Origin: DASRSS01 sp035765515
GTDB lineage: Bacteria > Actinomycetota > Actinomycetes > Mycobacteriales > Jatrophihabitantaceae
Assembly: GCA_035765515.1 (NCBI GenBank)
Contig: DASTXN010000051.1
Span: 1 to 21,705, forward strand
Direction: 5' to 3'
Length of the DNA stretch: 21,705 nt
Positions 6,787 to 14,660 of this stretch are shown in pieces. The notes under the pieces were generated by a model that ran no database searches, had not been told where the DNA came from, and saw only the letters and a list, made by a program, of their open reading frames with translations. The translations under genes were made by a program, and so were the position numbers. Within the stretch, counting starts at the first letter, position 1, and every line of letters starts with the position of its first letter.

Positions 6787-7821
6787 CTAGTTGCGGTCGA
6801 AGTCTACGGCCGAATAGGCCCGCAACTTGCCCAGCTGATGCAATGAATCCACCATGCGGATCGTGCCCGACTTCGAGCGCATCACGATCGAGTGGGTCTG
6901 CACCGAGTCGGAGTTGTACTTCACGCCCTGCAGCAGGTCGCCGCTGGTGATTCCGGTGCCGCAGAAGAAGATGTCGTCGCCGCGCACTAGGTCTTCGGTG
7001 ACCAGCACGCGGTCCAGGTCGTGGCCGGCGTCGAGGGCCTTGCGCCGCTCGTCGTCGTCCTTGGGCCAGAGTCGCGCCTGGATCACGCCGTTCATGCAAC
7101 GCATCGCGGCCGCGGCGATGATCCCCTCCGGCGTCCCGCCGATGCCGAGCAGCAGGTCGACGCCGGTGCCCGGACGGGCCGCCGCGATCGCCCCGGCTAC
7201 GTCGCCGTCGGCGATGAACTTGATCCGCGCGCCCGCCTCGCGCACCTGCTGCACGAGGTCCTGGTGCCGCGGCCGGTCCAGGATGCAGACCGTGACGTCC
7301 TCGACCTTGCCGTTCTTCGCCTTCGCCACCCGACGGATGTTCTCGGCGGGCGGCGCGGTGATGTCGATGACGTGCGCGGCATCCCCGCCCGCGACGATCT
7401 TCTCCATGTAGAACACGGCGGACGGGTCGAACATCGTGCCGCGCTCGGACACCGCGATCACCGCGATCGCGCCCGGCATGCCTTTGCTCATCAAGGTGGT
7501 TCCGTCGATCGGGTCGACCGCGACGTCGCACATCGCGCCCGTGCCGTCGCCGACCTGCTCGCCGTTGAACAGCATCGGGGCTTCGTCCTTCTCGCCCTCA
7601 CCGATCACGACGACACCGCGCATCGAGACGGTGCCGATCAGCGCACGCATGGCGTCGACGGCAGCACCGTCGCCGCCGATCTTGTCGCCGCGGCCCACCC
7701 AGCGGCCGGCGGCCATGGCAGCCGCCTCGGTCACGCGGACGAGTTCGAGCGCGAGGTTGCGGTCCGGCGCCTGCCTGGCGACGGCCAGCGCCTCGGGCAC
7801 ATGCGGGGTATCGGGGGACAT
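6787..7821 (-). CDS. glpX: Fructose-1,6-bisphosphatase, class II
   Basis: Hydrolyses fructose-1,6-bisphosphate to fructose-6-phosphate in gluconeogenesis. In mycobacteria GlpX is the essential gluconeogenic FBPase. The 344-aa length is normal. The lithium-sensitive phosphatase fold is shown by GRGDKIGGDGAAVDAMR (43-59), the metal-site segment GEGEKDEAPML (74-84) and DVAVDPIDGTTL (99-110). Later conserved segments are LLLGIGGTPEGIIAAAA and FFCGTGIT. An upstream in-frame start would add 15 residues (start at 7866), but the internal ATG at 7821 has a perfect AGGAGG (7827-7832) five bases away and is chosen. The leader between xseB and this gene holds a small stem, CGCTCG (7841-7846) and CGAGCG (7852-7857). 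It sits in the minus-strand block with xseB/xseA upstream and the YbjQ-family gene downstream. Confidence 0.96.
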   Translation of the reverse strand: MSPDTPHVPEALAVARQAPDRNLALELVRVTEAAAMAAGRWVGRGDKIGGDGAAVDAMRALIGTVSMRGVVVIGEGEKDEAPMLFNGEQVGDGTGAMCDVAVDPIDGTTLMSKGMPGAIAVIAVSERGTMFDPSAVFYMEKIVAGGDAAHVIDITAPPAENIRRVAKAKNGKVEDVTVCILDRPRHQDLVQQVREAGARIKFIADGDVAGAIAAARPGTGVDLLLGIGGTPEGIIAAAAMRCMNGVIQARLWPKDDDERRKALDAGHDLDRVLVTEDLVRGDDIFFCGTGITSGDLLQGVKYNSDSVQTHSIVMRSKSGTIRMVDSLHQLGKLRAYSAVDFDRN

Positions 7822-7826
7822 GAGTT

Positions 7827-7832
7827 CCTCCT
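7827..7832 (-). promoter_or_regulatory. Ribosome-binding site deciding the glpX start
   Basis: On the minus strand this reads AGGAGG, a full Shine-Dalgarno five bases before the ATG at 7821. The alternative start at 7866 has no comparable site. Confidence 0.8.
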
Positions 7833-7902
7833 GTCTGCCTCGCTCGTCGCGCGAGCGCTGGTTCACCCGGCGGGCTCCGGACGGATTCGCTGGCCTTTGA
7901 TC

Positions 7903-8130
7903 CTATTCGTCATGTTTTGCGATGGCCGCGTCGAGACGCTCGGTGGCGCCCGCCAACCACTGCTGGCAGACGTCGGCGAGCAGCTCGCCGCGCTCCCAGA
8001 GGGCCAGCGACTCCTCCAGCGACTGGCCGCCGGACTCCAGCTTCGCCACCACCTCGCGCAGCTCGGCCCGGGCCGCCTCGTACGAGAGGTCGGACGACGG
8101 CACGGGCTGCGGCGTGGACGGTTCAGGCAC
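7903..8130 (-). CDS. xseB: Exodeoxyribonuclease VII small subunit
   Basis: A 75-aa subunit of exonuclease VII, which degrades single-stranded DNA to oligonucleotides in both directions. Several small subunits bind each large subunit. The family pattern is clear: LSYEAARAELREVVAKLESGGQSLEESLALWERGELL, an all-helical coiled hairpin, then CQQWLAGATERLDAAIAK. Length is typical. The start is GTG at 8130, nine bases downstream of the xseA stop. Any Shine-Dalgarno overlaps the end of xseA (AGGG), so coupled translation is likely. Confidence 0.94.
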   Translation of the reverse strand: MPEPSTPQPVPSSDLSYEAARAELREVVAKLESGGQSLEESLALWERGELLADVCQQWLAGATERLDAAIAKHDE

Positions 8131-8139
8131 GGTCCGACC

Positions 8140-9333
8140 CTAGTGCTCCGTGACCCGGGCTTCGAACTGGCCGCGGGCCACGCGAACCCGCAGCCGCCCC
8201 GTGGCGTCCTGCGGGTCGCGCACCACGGAGCCGTCCGCGAGCTGGACCACGGCGTAGCCCCGTTCGAGCGTTGCCTGCGGCGAGAGCGTGCGGACCCGGG
8301 CCCGGACGTGGTCGATCTCGCTACGGGCCGCGTCGAGCAGTGCGGTGAGCCGGCGGCGGGCGCGGTCGCGCTGCTGCTCGACCTGCCCGGCCTCGCCGGT
8401 CACGCGGGCGTGCACGACCCGGCGCATCCGCTCCGGCAACCCGGCCATCAGCTCGGCCTCGCGGTCGAGGCGACGGTGGACGCAGTCCCGCGCGCGCCCG
8501 CGCAGCTGGGCGATCTGGTCCTGCTCCTCGGCCAGGTCCGGCACGATCCGCTTGGCCGCATCGGTCGGCGTGGACGCGGCCAGGTCGGCGACGTGATCCA
8601 GCAGCGGCACATCGCTCTCGTGCCCGATCGCGCTCACCACCGGCGTGCGGGCGTCCGCGACCGCGCGCACCAGCGTCTCGTTGCTGAACGGCAGCAGGTC
8701 CTCGACGCTGCCGCCGCCGCGGGCGATCACGACGACGTTCACCTCAGGGTCGGCGTCCAGGCGCTGCAGTGCGGCGACGATCTCGGGAACGGCCGACGGT
8801 CCCTGGGTTGCGACGTTCTCGATGCGGAACCGTGCTCCGGGCAGCCGCCGGCGGGCGTTCTCGACCACGTCGCGCTCGGCCGCGCTGGCGCGTCCGGTGA
8901 TCAGCCCGATGGTGCTTGGCAGGAAGGGCAACTGGCGTTTGCGCTCGCGCGCGAACAGCCCTTCGGACGCGAGCAGTTTGCGCAGCCGCTCCAGCTGGGC
9001 GAGCAGCTCGCCGAGGCCCACCTGGCGGATCTCCAGCGCGCGCAGGCTGAGCGTGCCGCGCTCGAGCCAGAAGTCGGGTCGGGCGCGCACCAGGATGCGT
9101 GCGCCCTCGGCCACGTCGTCGGGCAGCACGCCGCGCGGGCAGGTGACCGACAGCGAGATGTTCGCGTCCGGGTCGCGCAGCGTCAGGAACTGGGTGGGCA
9201 TGCCGGGTCGGCGGGTCAGCTGCGCGACCTGGCCGTCCACCCACACCTCTCCCAGCCGGGAGATCCACTCACCGATCTTCCCGGCGACGACGCGCACCGG
9301 CCAGGGCGACTCCGGCGTGCTCGTGCTGGCCAC
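8140..9333 (-). CDS. xseA: Exodeoxyribonuclease VII large subunit
   Basis: Catalytic subunit of exonuclease VII (397 aa). An N-terminal OB-fold for single-stranded DNA spans about residues 10-105 (GKIGEWISRLGEVWVDGQVAQL, with DISL-type strand DANISLSV). The catalytic domain follows, with TIGLITGRASAAERDVV (141-157), VVVIARGGGSVEDLLPFSNETLVRAV (200-225) and VVSAIGHESDVPLLDHVADLAASTPTDAA (232-260), all hallmark segments. A long helical region (270-350) and a C-terminal segment with LERGYAVV complete it. The start is GTG at 9333, three bases after the stop of the Rv1109c-like gene and without a good Shine-Dalgarno, so translation is probably coupled to that gene. It is followed immediately by xseB. 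Confidence 0.95.
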   Translation of the reverse strand: MASTSTPESPWPVRVVAGKIGEWISRLGEVWVDGQVAQLTRRPGMPTQFLTLRDPDANISLSVTCPRGVLPDDVAEGARILVRARPDFWLERGTLSLRALEIRQVGLGELLAQLERLRKLLASEGLFARERKRQLPFLPSTIGLITGRASAAERDVVENARRRLPGARFRIENVATQGPSAVPEIVAALQRLDADPEVNVVVIARGGGSVEDLLPFSNETLVRAVADARTPVVSAIGHESDVPLLDHVADLAASTPTDAAKRIVPDLAEEQDQIAQLRGRARDCVHRRLDREAELMAGLPERMRRVVHARVTGEAGQVEQQRDRARRRLTALLDAARSEIDHVRARVRTLSPQATLERGYAVVQLADGSVVRDPQDATGRLRVRVARGQFEARVTEH

Positions 9334-9336
9334 CGG

Positions 9337-9663
9337 TCAGTCGTCGCCGACGATGTCGAATTTCGAGCGCCCGGCCGAGCCCGTTGGCCGGCCCGGGTCG
9401 TCGGCGGGCGCGGGGTCGTCGAACGTCGCCCACTCCGGCGGCTCGTCGGTCGTCTCGCGATGGTTGAGGATCTCCTCGCCGCGTGCGGCAAGCATCGCGT
9501 ACCGCTGCTGTGCGCGCAGCGACAGTTGCAGCGCGGTGCTCACCGCGAGCATCGGCAACTCGAGCGCTTTGTTGGGCAGCGTGGACGGAAGGGAGCGCGC
9601 CTGTTCGGCGGCCTCGGCGGCCAGGCCGATCGCGGCACGGAACGGTGAGGGCAGCTGTGGCAT
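9337..9663 (-). CDS. Rv1109c-like conserved actinobacterial protein (putative lipid-droplet-associated family)
   Basis: A 108-aa protein of unproven function. The N-terminal part (FRAAIGLAAEAAEQARSLPSTLPNKALELPMLAVSTALQLSLRAQQRYAMLAARGEEIL, about 8-66) is an amphipathic helical segment with the look of the mycobacterial Rv1109c family. From memory, that family is annotated as lipid-droplet-associated. The C-terminal 40 residues are acidic and disordered (PPEWATFDDPAPADDPG). It is shorter than the mycobacterial version. The same position between xseA and ispH supports the assignment. The ATG at 9663 lies 43 bp from the divergent ispH start and lacks a strong Shine-Dalgarno. It heads the xseA-xseB run with a 3-base gap. 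Confidence 0.65.
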   Translation of the reverse strand: MPQLPSPFRAAIGLAAEAAEQARSLPSTLPNKALELPMLAVSTALQLSLRAQQRYAMLAARGEEILNHRETTDEPPEWATFDDPAPADDPGRPTGSAGRSKFDIVGDD

Positions 9664-9693
9664 GACTCAAGCCTGCCGCATTCGGGCGGTCCG

Positions 9694-9699
9694 TACCAT
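9694..9699 (+). promoter_or_regulatory. Candidate -10 element of a leaderless ispH transcript
   Basis: TACCAT fits the TANNNT actinobacterial -10 pattern and ends seven bases before the ispH ATG at 9707. Transcription would begin at or one base before the start codon. No clear -35 is visible. Only AGG, too close to the ATG, could act as a Shine-Dalgarno. Confidence 0.5.
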
Positions 9700-9706
9700 G
9701 GCAGGT

Positions 9707-10717
9707 ATGAGCGCGCGCGAATCCGGCCAGCAGACCGCCGCTCCCGGCACACCGGGACCACGCGGGACGGTTCTGCTCGCCAAGCCCCGTGGCTACTGCG
9801 CCGGCGTCGATCGAGCGGTGCAGACCGTCGAGCGCGCGCTGGAGCACTACGGCGCTCCGGTCTACGTGCGCAAGCAGATCGTGCACAACCTGCACGTGGT
9901 CAAGACGCTCGAGGCCAAGGGCGCCATCTTCGTCGAGGAGAACGACGAGGTGCCCTCGGGCGCGGTCGTGGTGTTTTCGGCCCATGGCGTCGCGCCGGAG
10001 GTGCACGAGCAGGCGGCCGCCCGGCAGTTGCGGACGATCGACGCGACCTGCCCGCTGGTGACCAAGGTGCATCACGAGGTGCGGCGGTTCGCCAAGGGCG
10101 ACTACGACATCCTGCTGATCGGCCACGAGGGGCACGAGGAGGTCGTCGGTACCAGCGGCGAGGCGCCCCAGAACGTGATCCTGGTGGACGGCCCCGAGGA
10201 CGCCGCGCGCGTGCAGGTGCGCGACCCGGAGAAGGTGGTCTGGCTGTCCCAGACCACGCTGTCGGTCGACGAGACGATGCAGACGGTGGCCGCGCTGCGC
10301 GAGCGCTTCCCGATGCTGCAGTCGCCGCCGTCGGACGACATCTGTTACGCCACGCAGAACCGGCAGGCGGCCGTCAAGACGATCGCGCCGCAGGTGGACC
10401 TGTTCCTGGTCGTGGGCTCGCCCAACTCGTCCAACTCCGTGCGGATGGTCGAGGTCGCACTGGCTTGTGGCGCCCCCGCGGCGCACCTGGTGGAGAACGC
10501 GGACTCGGTCGACGCGTCCTGGCTGGACGGCGTGCACACCGTTGGCCTGTCGTCCGGCGCGTCCGTGCCGGAGATCCTGGTGCGTGACGTGGCGCAGTGG
10601 CTCGCCGCGCAGGGGTTCGACGACCTGCGCGAGATCAACGAGGTGGACGAGCGGCTGACGTTCGCGCTTCCGCAGGAACTGCGCCGCGACCTGCGGGCCG
10701 CCGCGACCGAGGGCTAG
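9707..10717 (+). CDS. ispH: 4-hydroxy-3-methylbut-2-enyl diphosphate reductase
   Basis: Last enzyme of the MEP isoprenoid pathway. It reduces HMBPP to isopentenyl and dimethylallyl diphosphate using a [4Fe-4S] cluster. The 336-aa protein keeps the three cluster cysteines: C31 in KPRGYCAGVDRAV, C115 in DATCPLVTKVHHEV and C213 in DICYATQNRQ. Spacing is close to that of E. coli IspH (84 residues between the first two in both). Substrate-binding segments include VRKQIVHN (54-61), SAHGV (91-95), LIGHEGHEEVVGT and the SPNSSNS motif. The reading frame is open far upstream, but the protein starts at ATG 9707, where homology begins and the -10-like TACCAT is correctly placed. It is divergent from the Rv1109c-like gene and convergent with the DUF6542-like gene, as in mycobacteria (lytB2, Rv1110). 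Confidence 0.96.
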   Translation: MSARESGQQTAAPGTPGPRGTVLLAKPRGYCAGVDRAVQTVERALEHYGAPVYVRKQIVHNLHVVKTLEAKGAIFVEENDEVPSGAVVVFSAHGVAPEVHEQAAARQLRTIDATCPLVTKVHHEVRRFAKGDYDILLIGHEGHEEVVGTSGEAPQNVILVDGPEDAARVQVRDPEKVVWLSQTTLSVDETMQTVAALRERFPMLQSPPSDDICYATQNRQAAVKTIAPQVDLFLVVGSPNSSNSVRMVEVALACGAPAAHLVENADSVDASWLDGVHTVGLSSGASVPEILVRDVAQWLAAQGFDDLREINEVDERLTFALPQELRRDLRAAATEG

Positions 10718-10744
10718 CAGTCCTTCGGCAGCCTGACTGCTAGC
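10713..10744. terminator. Bidirectional terminator-like hairpin with both stop codons in its arms
   Basis: GCTAGCAGTC (10713-10722) and GACTGCTAGC (10735-10744) are perfect 10-bp arms around a 12-base loop. The ispH stop (TAG, 10715-10717) lies in the left arm and the stop of the convergent membrane protein (10740-10742) in the right arm. No T-run follows. Confidence 0.65.
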
Positions 10745-11390
10745 GCCGGCTGAGCATCCGGATGCCGGCGATGATCAGCACCGCGGCGGTCGCGCCGGCG
10801 ATCGCCGGGAAGCCGTAGACGAGCCAGTTGGCGGCGGCGTCGTAGAGCGCCTTGTGGTCGCTCAGGCCGCTGGAGCGGATGTACAGCATCGCGCCCGAGG
10901 CCACCGAATAGACGATCGGGGGCGCGATCACTATCGGGAACATGCCCGATCGGCGTACCAGCAGGATCGCGACGATCGCCGCGACGATGATGCCGATATT
11001 GAACCCGCCGCGGACCTGCGTGCCGCTGAGCGAGTCGATCACGCCGCCGATTCCCGCGATGACGAGCAGGACGACGAGCGCGGCCAGGCTGGACAGCCCG
11101 CGTTCGCGGGGCCGCGGGTCCATGTCTCGCGGCAGCGGCGGGAGCGTGGTCGTGCCGCCGGGCATGACGGGCGCGCGGCGCGGTGCCTGCCGGGGGGAGC
11201 GGTCCGCGCCGGAGCCGCCCGCGCGAACCGGGGTCGCCGGTCCCCAGCCGTCGTCGGCCGCGCCGCCCGAGCCGTAGCGGGCACCGTACGGCGGCACGTC
11301 AGCCAAGGTCGGACTCCTTCGCGCGGCTGCGCCGGCGGCCCGTGGTCGTCGCGGATGGACGACGTGTCGGGCCGGCGTCGGCTCGGTCAA
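10740..11390 (-). CDS. DUF6542-like membrane protein (Rv1111c position)
   Basis: A 216-aa protein of unknown function. The first ~95 residues are Arg/Pro/Gly-rich and disordered, with the short conserved-looking stretch LADVPPYGARYG. Then come about four hydrophobic helices: SSLAALVVLLVIAGIGGVID (100-119), NIGIIVAAIVAILLV (131-145), FPIVIAPPIVYSVASGAML (151-169) and VYGFPAIAGATAAVLIIAGIRML (191-213). The layout and position between ispH and ychF match mycobacterial Rv1111c, a DUF6542 protein as I recall. The only start in frame after the rmuC stop is TTG at 11390, nine bases downstream of that stop, so the gene probably forms an operon with rmuC. No good Shine-Dalgarno is seen, and the true start could be further in. 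Confidence 0.65.
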   Translation of the reverse strand: MTEPTPARHVVHPRRPRAAGAAARRSPTLADVPPYGARYGSGGAADDGWGPATPVRAGGSGADRSPRQAPRRAPVMPGGTTTLPPLPRDMDPRPRERGLSSLAALVVLLVIAGIGGVIDSLSGTQVRGGFNIGIIVAAIVAILLVRRSGMFPIVIAPPIVYSVASGAMLYIRSSGLSDHKALYDAAANWLVYGFPAIAGATAAVLIIAGIRMLSRR

Positions 11391-11399
11391 CGGTCCACG

Positions 11400-12578
11400 C
11401 TACCCGCCGATCCTGAGCTGCCGCTGCATTTGCCCATCGGAGTCTAAGGTGAGCAGCTCCTCAGCCGTGACCAGCCGGGGCGTGGCCTCGGTCAGCGGCT
11501 GCAGCTCCGGGATCTCCGTGCCCGGTGGTACCACGCCGAGCGCGGACATCTCCCGCGCCTTGGGGAGCACCCGGCGCTCCAGCGAGCCCACGGCATCGTT
11601 GTAGGCGCCGACGGCCTTGCCGAGGCTGCGCCCCAGCGCATCGACGTGCTCGCCCACCTTCCCCAGCCGCTGGTACAGCTCCCGTCCGAGCCGATGCACC
11701 CGCTCGGCGTTCTCGGCCAGCGCCTCCTGCCGCCACGTGTAGGCGACGGTGCGCAGCAGTGCCACGAGCGTGGACGGTGTCGCCAGCACGACGTTCCGTT
11801 CGAACGCGTGCTCGAGCAGCGCAGGATCGGTCCGCAGCGCCGCATCGAGGATCGCGTCGGCGGGCACGAAGCAGACCACGAACTCCGGTGTCGGCGTGAA
11901 CCGTTGCCAGTACTCCTTGCCCGAGAGCTGGTCGATGTGCGTGCGCAGGTGCCGGGCATGCGCGGCGAGACGGTCGTCGCGTTCCGCCTCGTTTCCGGCC
12001 TCGGCCGCGGCGAGGTAACCGGCCAGCGGCGCCTTCGCGTCCACCACCACCTGCTTGCCGCCCGCCAGGTGAACGACCAGGTCCGGACGCTGCCGGGTGC
12101 CGTCCGACCCGGTCACGCTCAACTGGGCGGTGAAGTCGACGTGCTCGGTCATCCCCGCTGCTTCGACCACGCGCTCGAGCTGCATCTCGCCCCAGCGCCC
12201 GCGCACGTGCGGGGCGCGCAGGGCGGTGACGAGCGCGGCGGTCTCGCTGCGCAGCTGCTCGGACGTCCGGCTCATCGCGAAGACCTGTTCGCGCAGCGCC
12301 GCGTCGGAGCTGGCCCGGCCGCGCTGCACCTCGTCCAGCTGCTGCTGGACGCGTCCGAGCGAATCGCGCAGCGGGGCGACCAGCGCGGCCAGGTTGCCGT
12401 GCCCCATGAGGAGTTCCTCGCGCTTGGCGGTCGCGGCGTGCTCGACGGCCGCCGCGGCGCGAACCGAGGCGGTCTCGTCGCGCGCGGCCCGCAGCTCGGA
12501 CTCGGCTCGGGACCGGGCCGCCAGCCAGCCGACGGCGAGCCCGGCGATCAGGGCCAGCAGGGCGATCAGCAATGTCAT
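11400..12578 (-). CDS. rmuC: DNA recombination protein RmuC
   Basis: A 392-aa RmuC-family protein. Genetics in E. coli link the family to limiting recombination at inverted repeats, and its central domain is nuclease-like. A single N-terminal membrane helix (MTLLIALLALIAGLAVGWLAA) is followed by a coiled coil (about 25-110). The conserved core holds RGRWGEMQLERVVEAAGM, RPDLVVHLAGGKQVVVDAKAPLAGYLAA, and later VLATPSTLVALLRTVAYTWRQEALAENA. A C-terminal helical segment follows. Two starts are possible: TTG at 12590 and ATG at 12578. I choose the ATG, since the membrane helix begins there. Neither has a strong Shine-Dalgarno. It is divergent from ychF across about 100 bp containing a 19-bp direct repeat. 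This gene is not in the M. tuberculosis version of the block as I remember it. Confidence 0.92.
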   Translation of the reverse strand: MTLLIALLALIAGLAVGWLAARSRAESELRAARDETASVRAAAAVEHAATAKREELLMGHGNLAALVAPLRDSLGRVQQQLDEVQRGRASSDAALREQVFAMSRTSEQLRSETAALVTALRAPHVRGRWGEMQLERVVEAAGMTEHVDFTAQLSVTGSDGTRQRPDLVVHLAGGKQVVVDAKAPLAGYLAAAEAGNEAERDDRLAAHARHLRTHIDQLSGKEYWQRFTPTPEFVVCFVPADAILDAALRTDPALLEHAFERNVVLATPSTLVALLRTVAYTWRQEALAENAERVHRLGRELYQRLGKVGEHVDALGRSLGKAVGAYNDAVGSLERRVLPKAREMSALGVVPPGTEIPELQPLTEATPRLVTAEELLTLDSDGQMQRQLRIGG

Positions 12579-12609
12579 GCCTGCAGGCAAGCAGAGGGGT
12601 CTGACAGTT

Positions 12610-12653
12610 TCGCGGCAGCGACAGGCGGCATCGGTCGCGGCAGCGACAGGCGG
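12610..12653. repeat. Two 19-bp direct repeats between rmuC and ychF
   Basis: TCGCGGCAGCGACAGGCGG occurs exactly twice, at 12610-12628 and 12635-12653, a 25-bp period. The pair lies between the divergent rmuC and ychF starts, just upstream of the ychF -10-like hexamer. It could be a tandem operator, or a recent small duplication. Confidence 0.7.
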
Positions 12654-12663
12654 GCACCGTCCG

Positions 12664-12669
12664 TAGACT
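12664..12669 (+). promoter_or_regulatory. Candidate -10 element of a leaderless ychF transcript
   Basis: TAGACT fits TANNNT and ends eight bases before the GTG at 12678. No Shine-Dalgarno is present (the spacer is CAGCCGTC). No convincing -35 is visible; GCGACA at 12643-12648 is 15 bases upstream, inside the second direct repeat. Confidence 0.45.
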
Positions 12670-12677
12670 CAGCCGTC

Positions 12678-13751
<1,074 letters not shown>

Positions 13752-13838
13752 CTGGGTCCGCTTTGGCGCGGGCCGGACGGGTTCGTTTGAACGAGGCAGG
13801 GCGGCCGAGCCGTGAGGTTCGACGGAGTGCTCGCGTGC

Positions 13839-13943
13839 AGCTTTGCTTACCGTGCGTACGCAGGTGCTCACCCTGAGTGAGCAGAGCCCGCTCTGCTCAC
13901 TGTGAGTGTGCAAACGCTCACCAGGCGTAAGCAGAGCAAAGCT
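13839..13943. repeat. Complex palindromic element A downstream of ychF
   Basis: The centre is a perfect 12-bp inverted repeat, AGTGAGCAGAGC (13876-13887) and GCTCTGCTCACT (13890-13901), separated by CC. The outer arms are AGCTTTGCT (13839-13847) and AGCAAAGCT (13935-13943), with GCTTAC (13845-13850) also complementary to GTAAGC (13927-13932). The whole could fold as one long stem with bulges. CTCAC and GTGAG words recur. It lies in the 375-bp non-coding gap between ychF and the convergent flavin-reductase-like gene and shares words (TTTGCT, GCAGAGC) with element B. Confidence 0.75.
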
Positions 13944-13967
13944 ACGGGCGCGGGTACTGGCCCTGGA

Positions 13968-14027
13968 ACCTTTGCTCTGCCCGGTGAGAGCGTGCAGCTG
14001 CCCGGTGACACCGTGCAGAGCAAAGGT
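13968..14027. repeat. Complex palindromic element B with internal tandem repeat
   Basis: The outer arms ACCTTTGCTCTGC (13968-13980) and GCAGAGCAAAGGT (14015-14027) are perfect over 13 bp. Between and overlapping them are two abutting 21-bp direct repeats (13977-13997 and 13998-14018). Each reads CTGCCCGGTGA, then GAG or CAC, then CGTGCAG, so only the three central bases differ. It appears to be a second member of the same family as element A. Confidence 0.75.
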
Positions 14028-14057
14028 CCGCGACGACATCCGGCAAGCGTCTGCGCA

Positions 14058-14105
14058 CCGGCCCGCAGCAGGCACACTCGCTGCCGGCAGCACGACAGCC
14101 TGTCG
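14058..14105. repeat. Small inverted repeats downstream of the flavin-reductase-like gene
   Basis: Two hairpins sit just past the end of the minus-strand gene. CCGG+CAGC (14058-14061 and 14066-14069) pairs with GCTGCCGG (14080-14087), leaving a four-base bulge. CGACAG (14093-14098) and CTGTCG (14100-14105) are perfect around one base. Either may act as a terminator for that gene. Neither has a T-run. Confidence 0.4.
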
Positions 14106-14126
14106 AACGTCCCGGGTCGCGACGAT

Positions 14127-14609
14127 TCAGGCGCCGTGGCCCGGGTCGAGATTCTCCACGTCCGACAGGGTGATCAACGCGCCCGAACCGCGACGCGAGC
14201 CGGAGTCCGGTTCGAGCAGGAATCCGACGTGATCCCCGAACGGGACGCGCTGCAGGATCGGCCCGCTGAACCAGGCGAGCGCGTCGTCCAGCACCGGGAC
14301 GCCGTCCGGCCCGGGCTGCCACGAACACTGCGCGAACTTGTCGATCTCGTCGCCGGTCTGCTCGCCGAACAGGCGCGCGAGCGGGAGCTGGTCCCGTCCG
14401 AGCAGATGAACGGCGAGACGGCTGGCGGAAACGCCGATTCGGTAGGTGTGGTTCTTGACCGACAAGCACACCAGGAAACGCCCCGGATCGATGCTCACCT
14501 GGCCGGCGAATCCGACCAGGCAGCCGGACCGTTCACCCGCGCCGTGCGCGGTCGCCACGAACATCGGGTAGAGCAGCCGGACGGAGTCCTCGAACGCAGT
14601 CGTCGCCAT
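14127..14609 (-). CDS. Flavin-reductase-like FMN-binding protein
   Basis: A 160-aa protein of the flavin reductase-like / split-barrel FMN-binding class. The typical order is visible: an N-terminal helix and strand (LLYPMFVATAHGAGERSGCLVGFAGQVSIDPGRFLVCLSVKNHTYRIG), then the helix-strand unit AVHLLGRDQLPLARLFGEQTGDEIDKFAQCSW. Such proteins bind FMN and reduce it with NAD(P)H, or act as the reductase partner of a two-component oxygenase. No oxygenase partner is next door, so the substrate is unknown. The ATG at 14609 is preferred; a GTG two codons upstream (14615) is possible. GATACT lies seven bases before the ATG, suggesting a leaderless mRNA. It is divergent from the carboxylate-amine ligase, with about 50 bp between them, and convergent with ychF. 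Confidence 0.8.
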   Translation of the reverse strand: MATTAFEDSVRLLYPMFVATAHGAGERSGCLVGFAGQVSIDPGRFLVCLSVKNHTYRIGVSASRLAVHLLGRDQLPLARLFGEQTGDEIDKFAQCSWQPGPDGVPVLDDALAWFSGPILQRVPFGDHVGFLLEPDSGSRRGSGALITLSDVENLDPGHGA

Positions 14610-14616
14610 GATCACC

Positions 14617-14622
14617 AGTATC
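14617..14622 (-). promoter_or_regulatory. Candidate -10 element of the flavin-reductase-like gene
   Basis: On the minus strand GATACT (A2 and T6 of TANNNT, first base off consensus) ends seven bases before the ATG at 14609. The intervening GGTGATC is a poor Shine-Dalgarno. Confidence 0.35.
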
Positions 14623-14660
14623 GGCCGTTACGGCGCGGGCGCCCCGGGTAAGCCGTGCGC

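Noticed and set aside
7822..7866. Upstream start for glpX at 7866
   Set aside because: Adds 15 charged residues unlike the family, and the internal ATG has a perfect AGGAGG.
7021..9648. Long open frame on the + strand (875 codons)
   Set aside because: It lies antisense to glpX, xseB, xseA and the Rv1109c-like gene, all firmly identified. Its composition is Arg/Gly/Asp/His-rich, as in high-GC shadow frames.
8645..9706. N-terminal extension of ispH
   Set aside because: The frame stays open upstream but is antisense to xseA and the Rv1109c-like gene. IspH homology begins just after 9707.
13839..14027. Possible CRISPR array
   Set aside because: The 21-bp repeats abut without spacers, only two copies exist, and the rest is inverted, not direct, repetition. 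No cas genes are near.
13839..14027. Insertion-sequence remnant
   Set aside because: No transposase fragment or clear target-site duplication was seen. A REP/MITE-like element remains possible and is reported as such.
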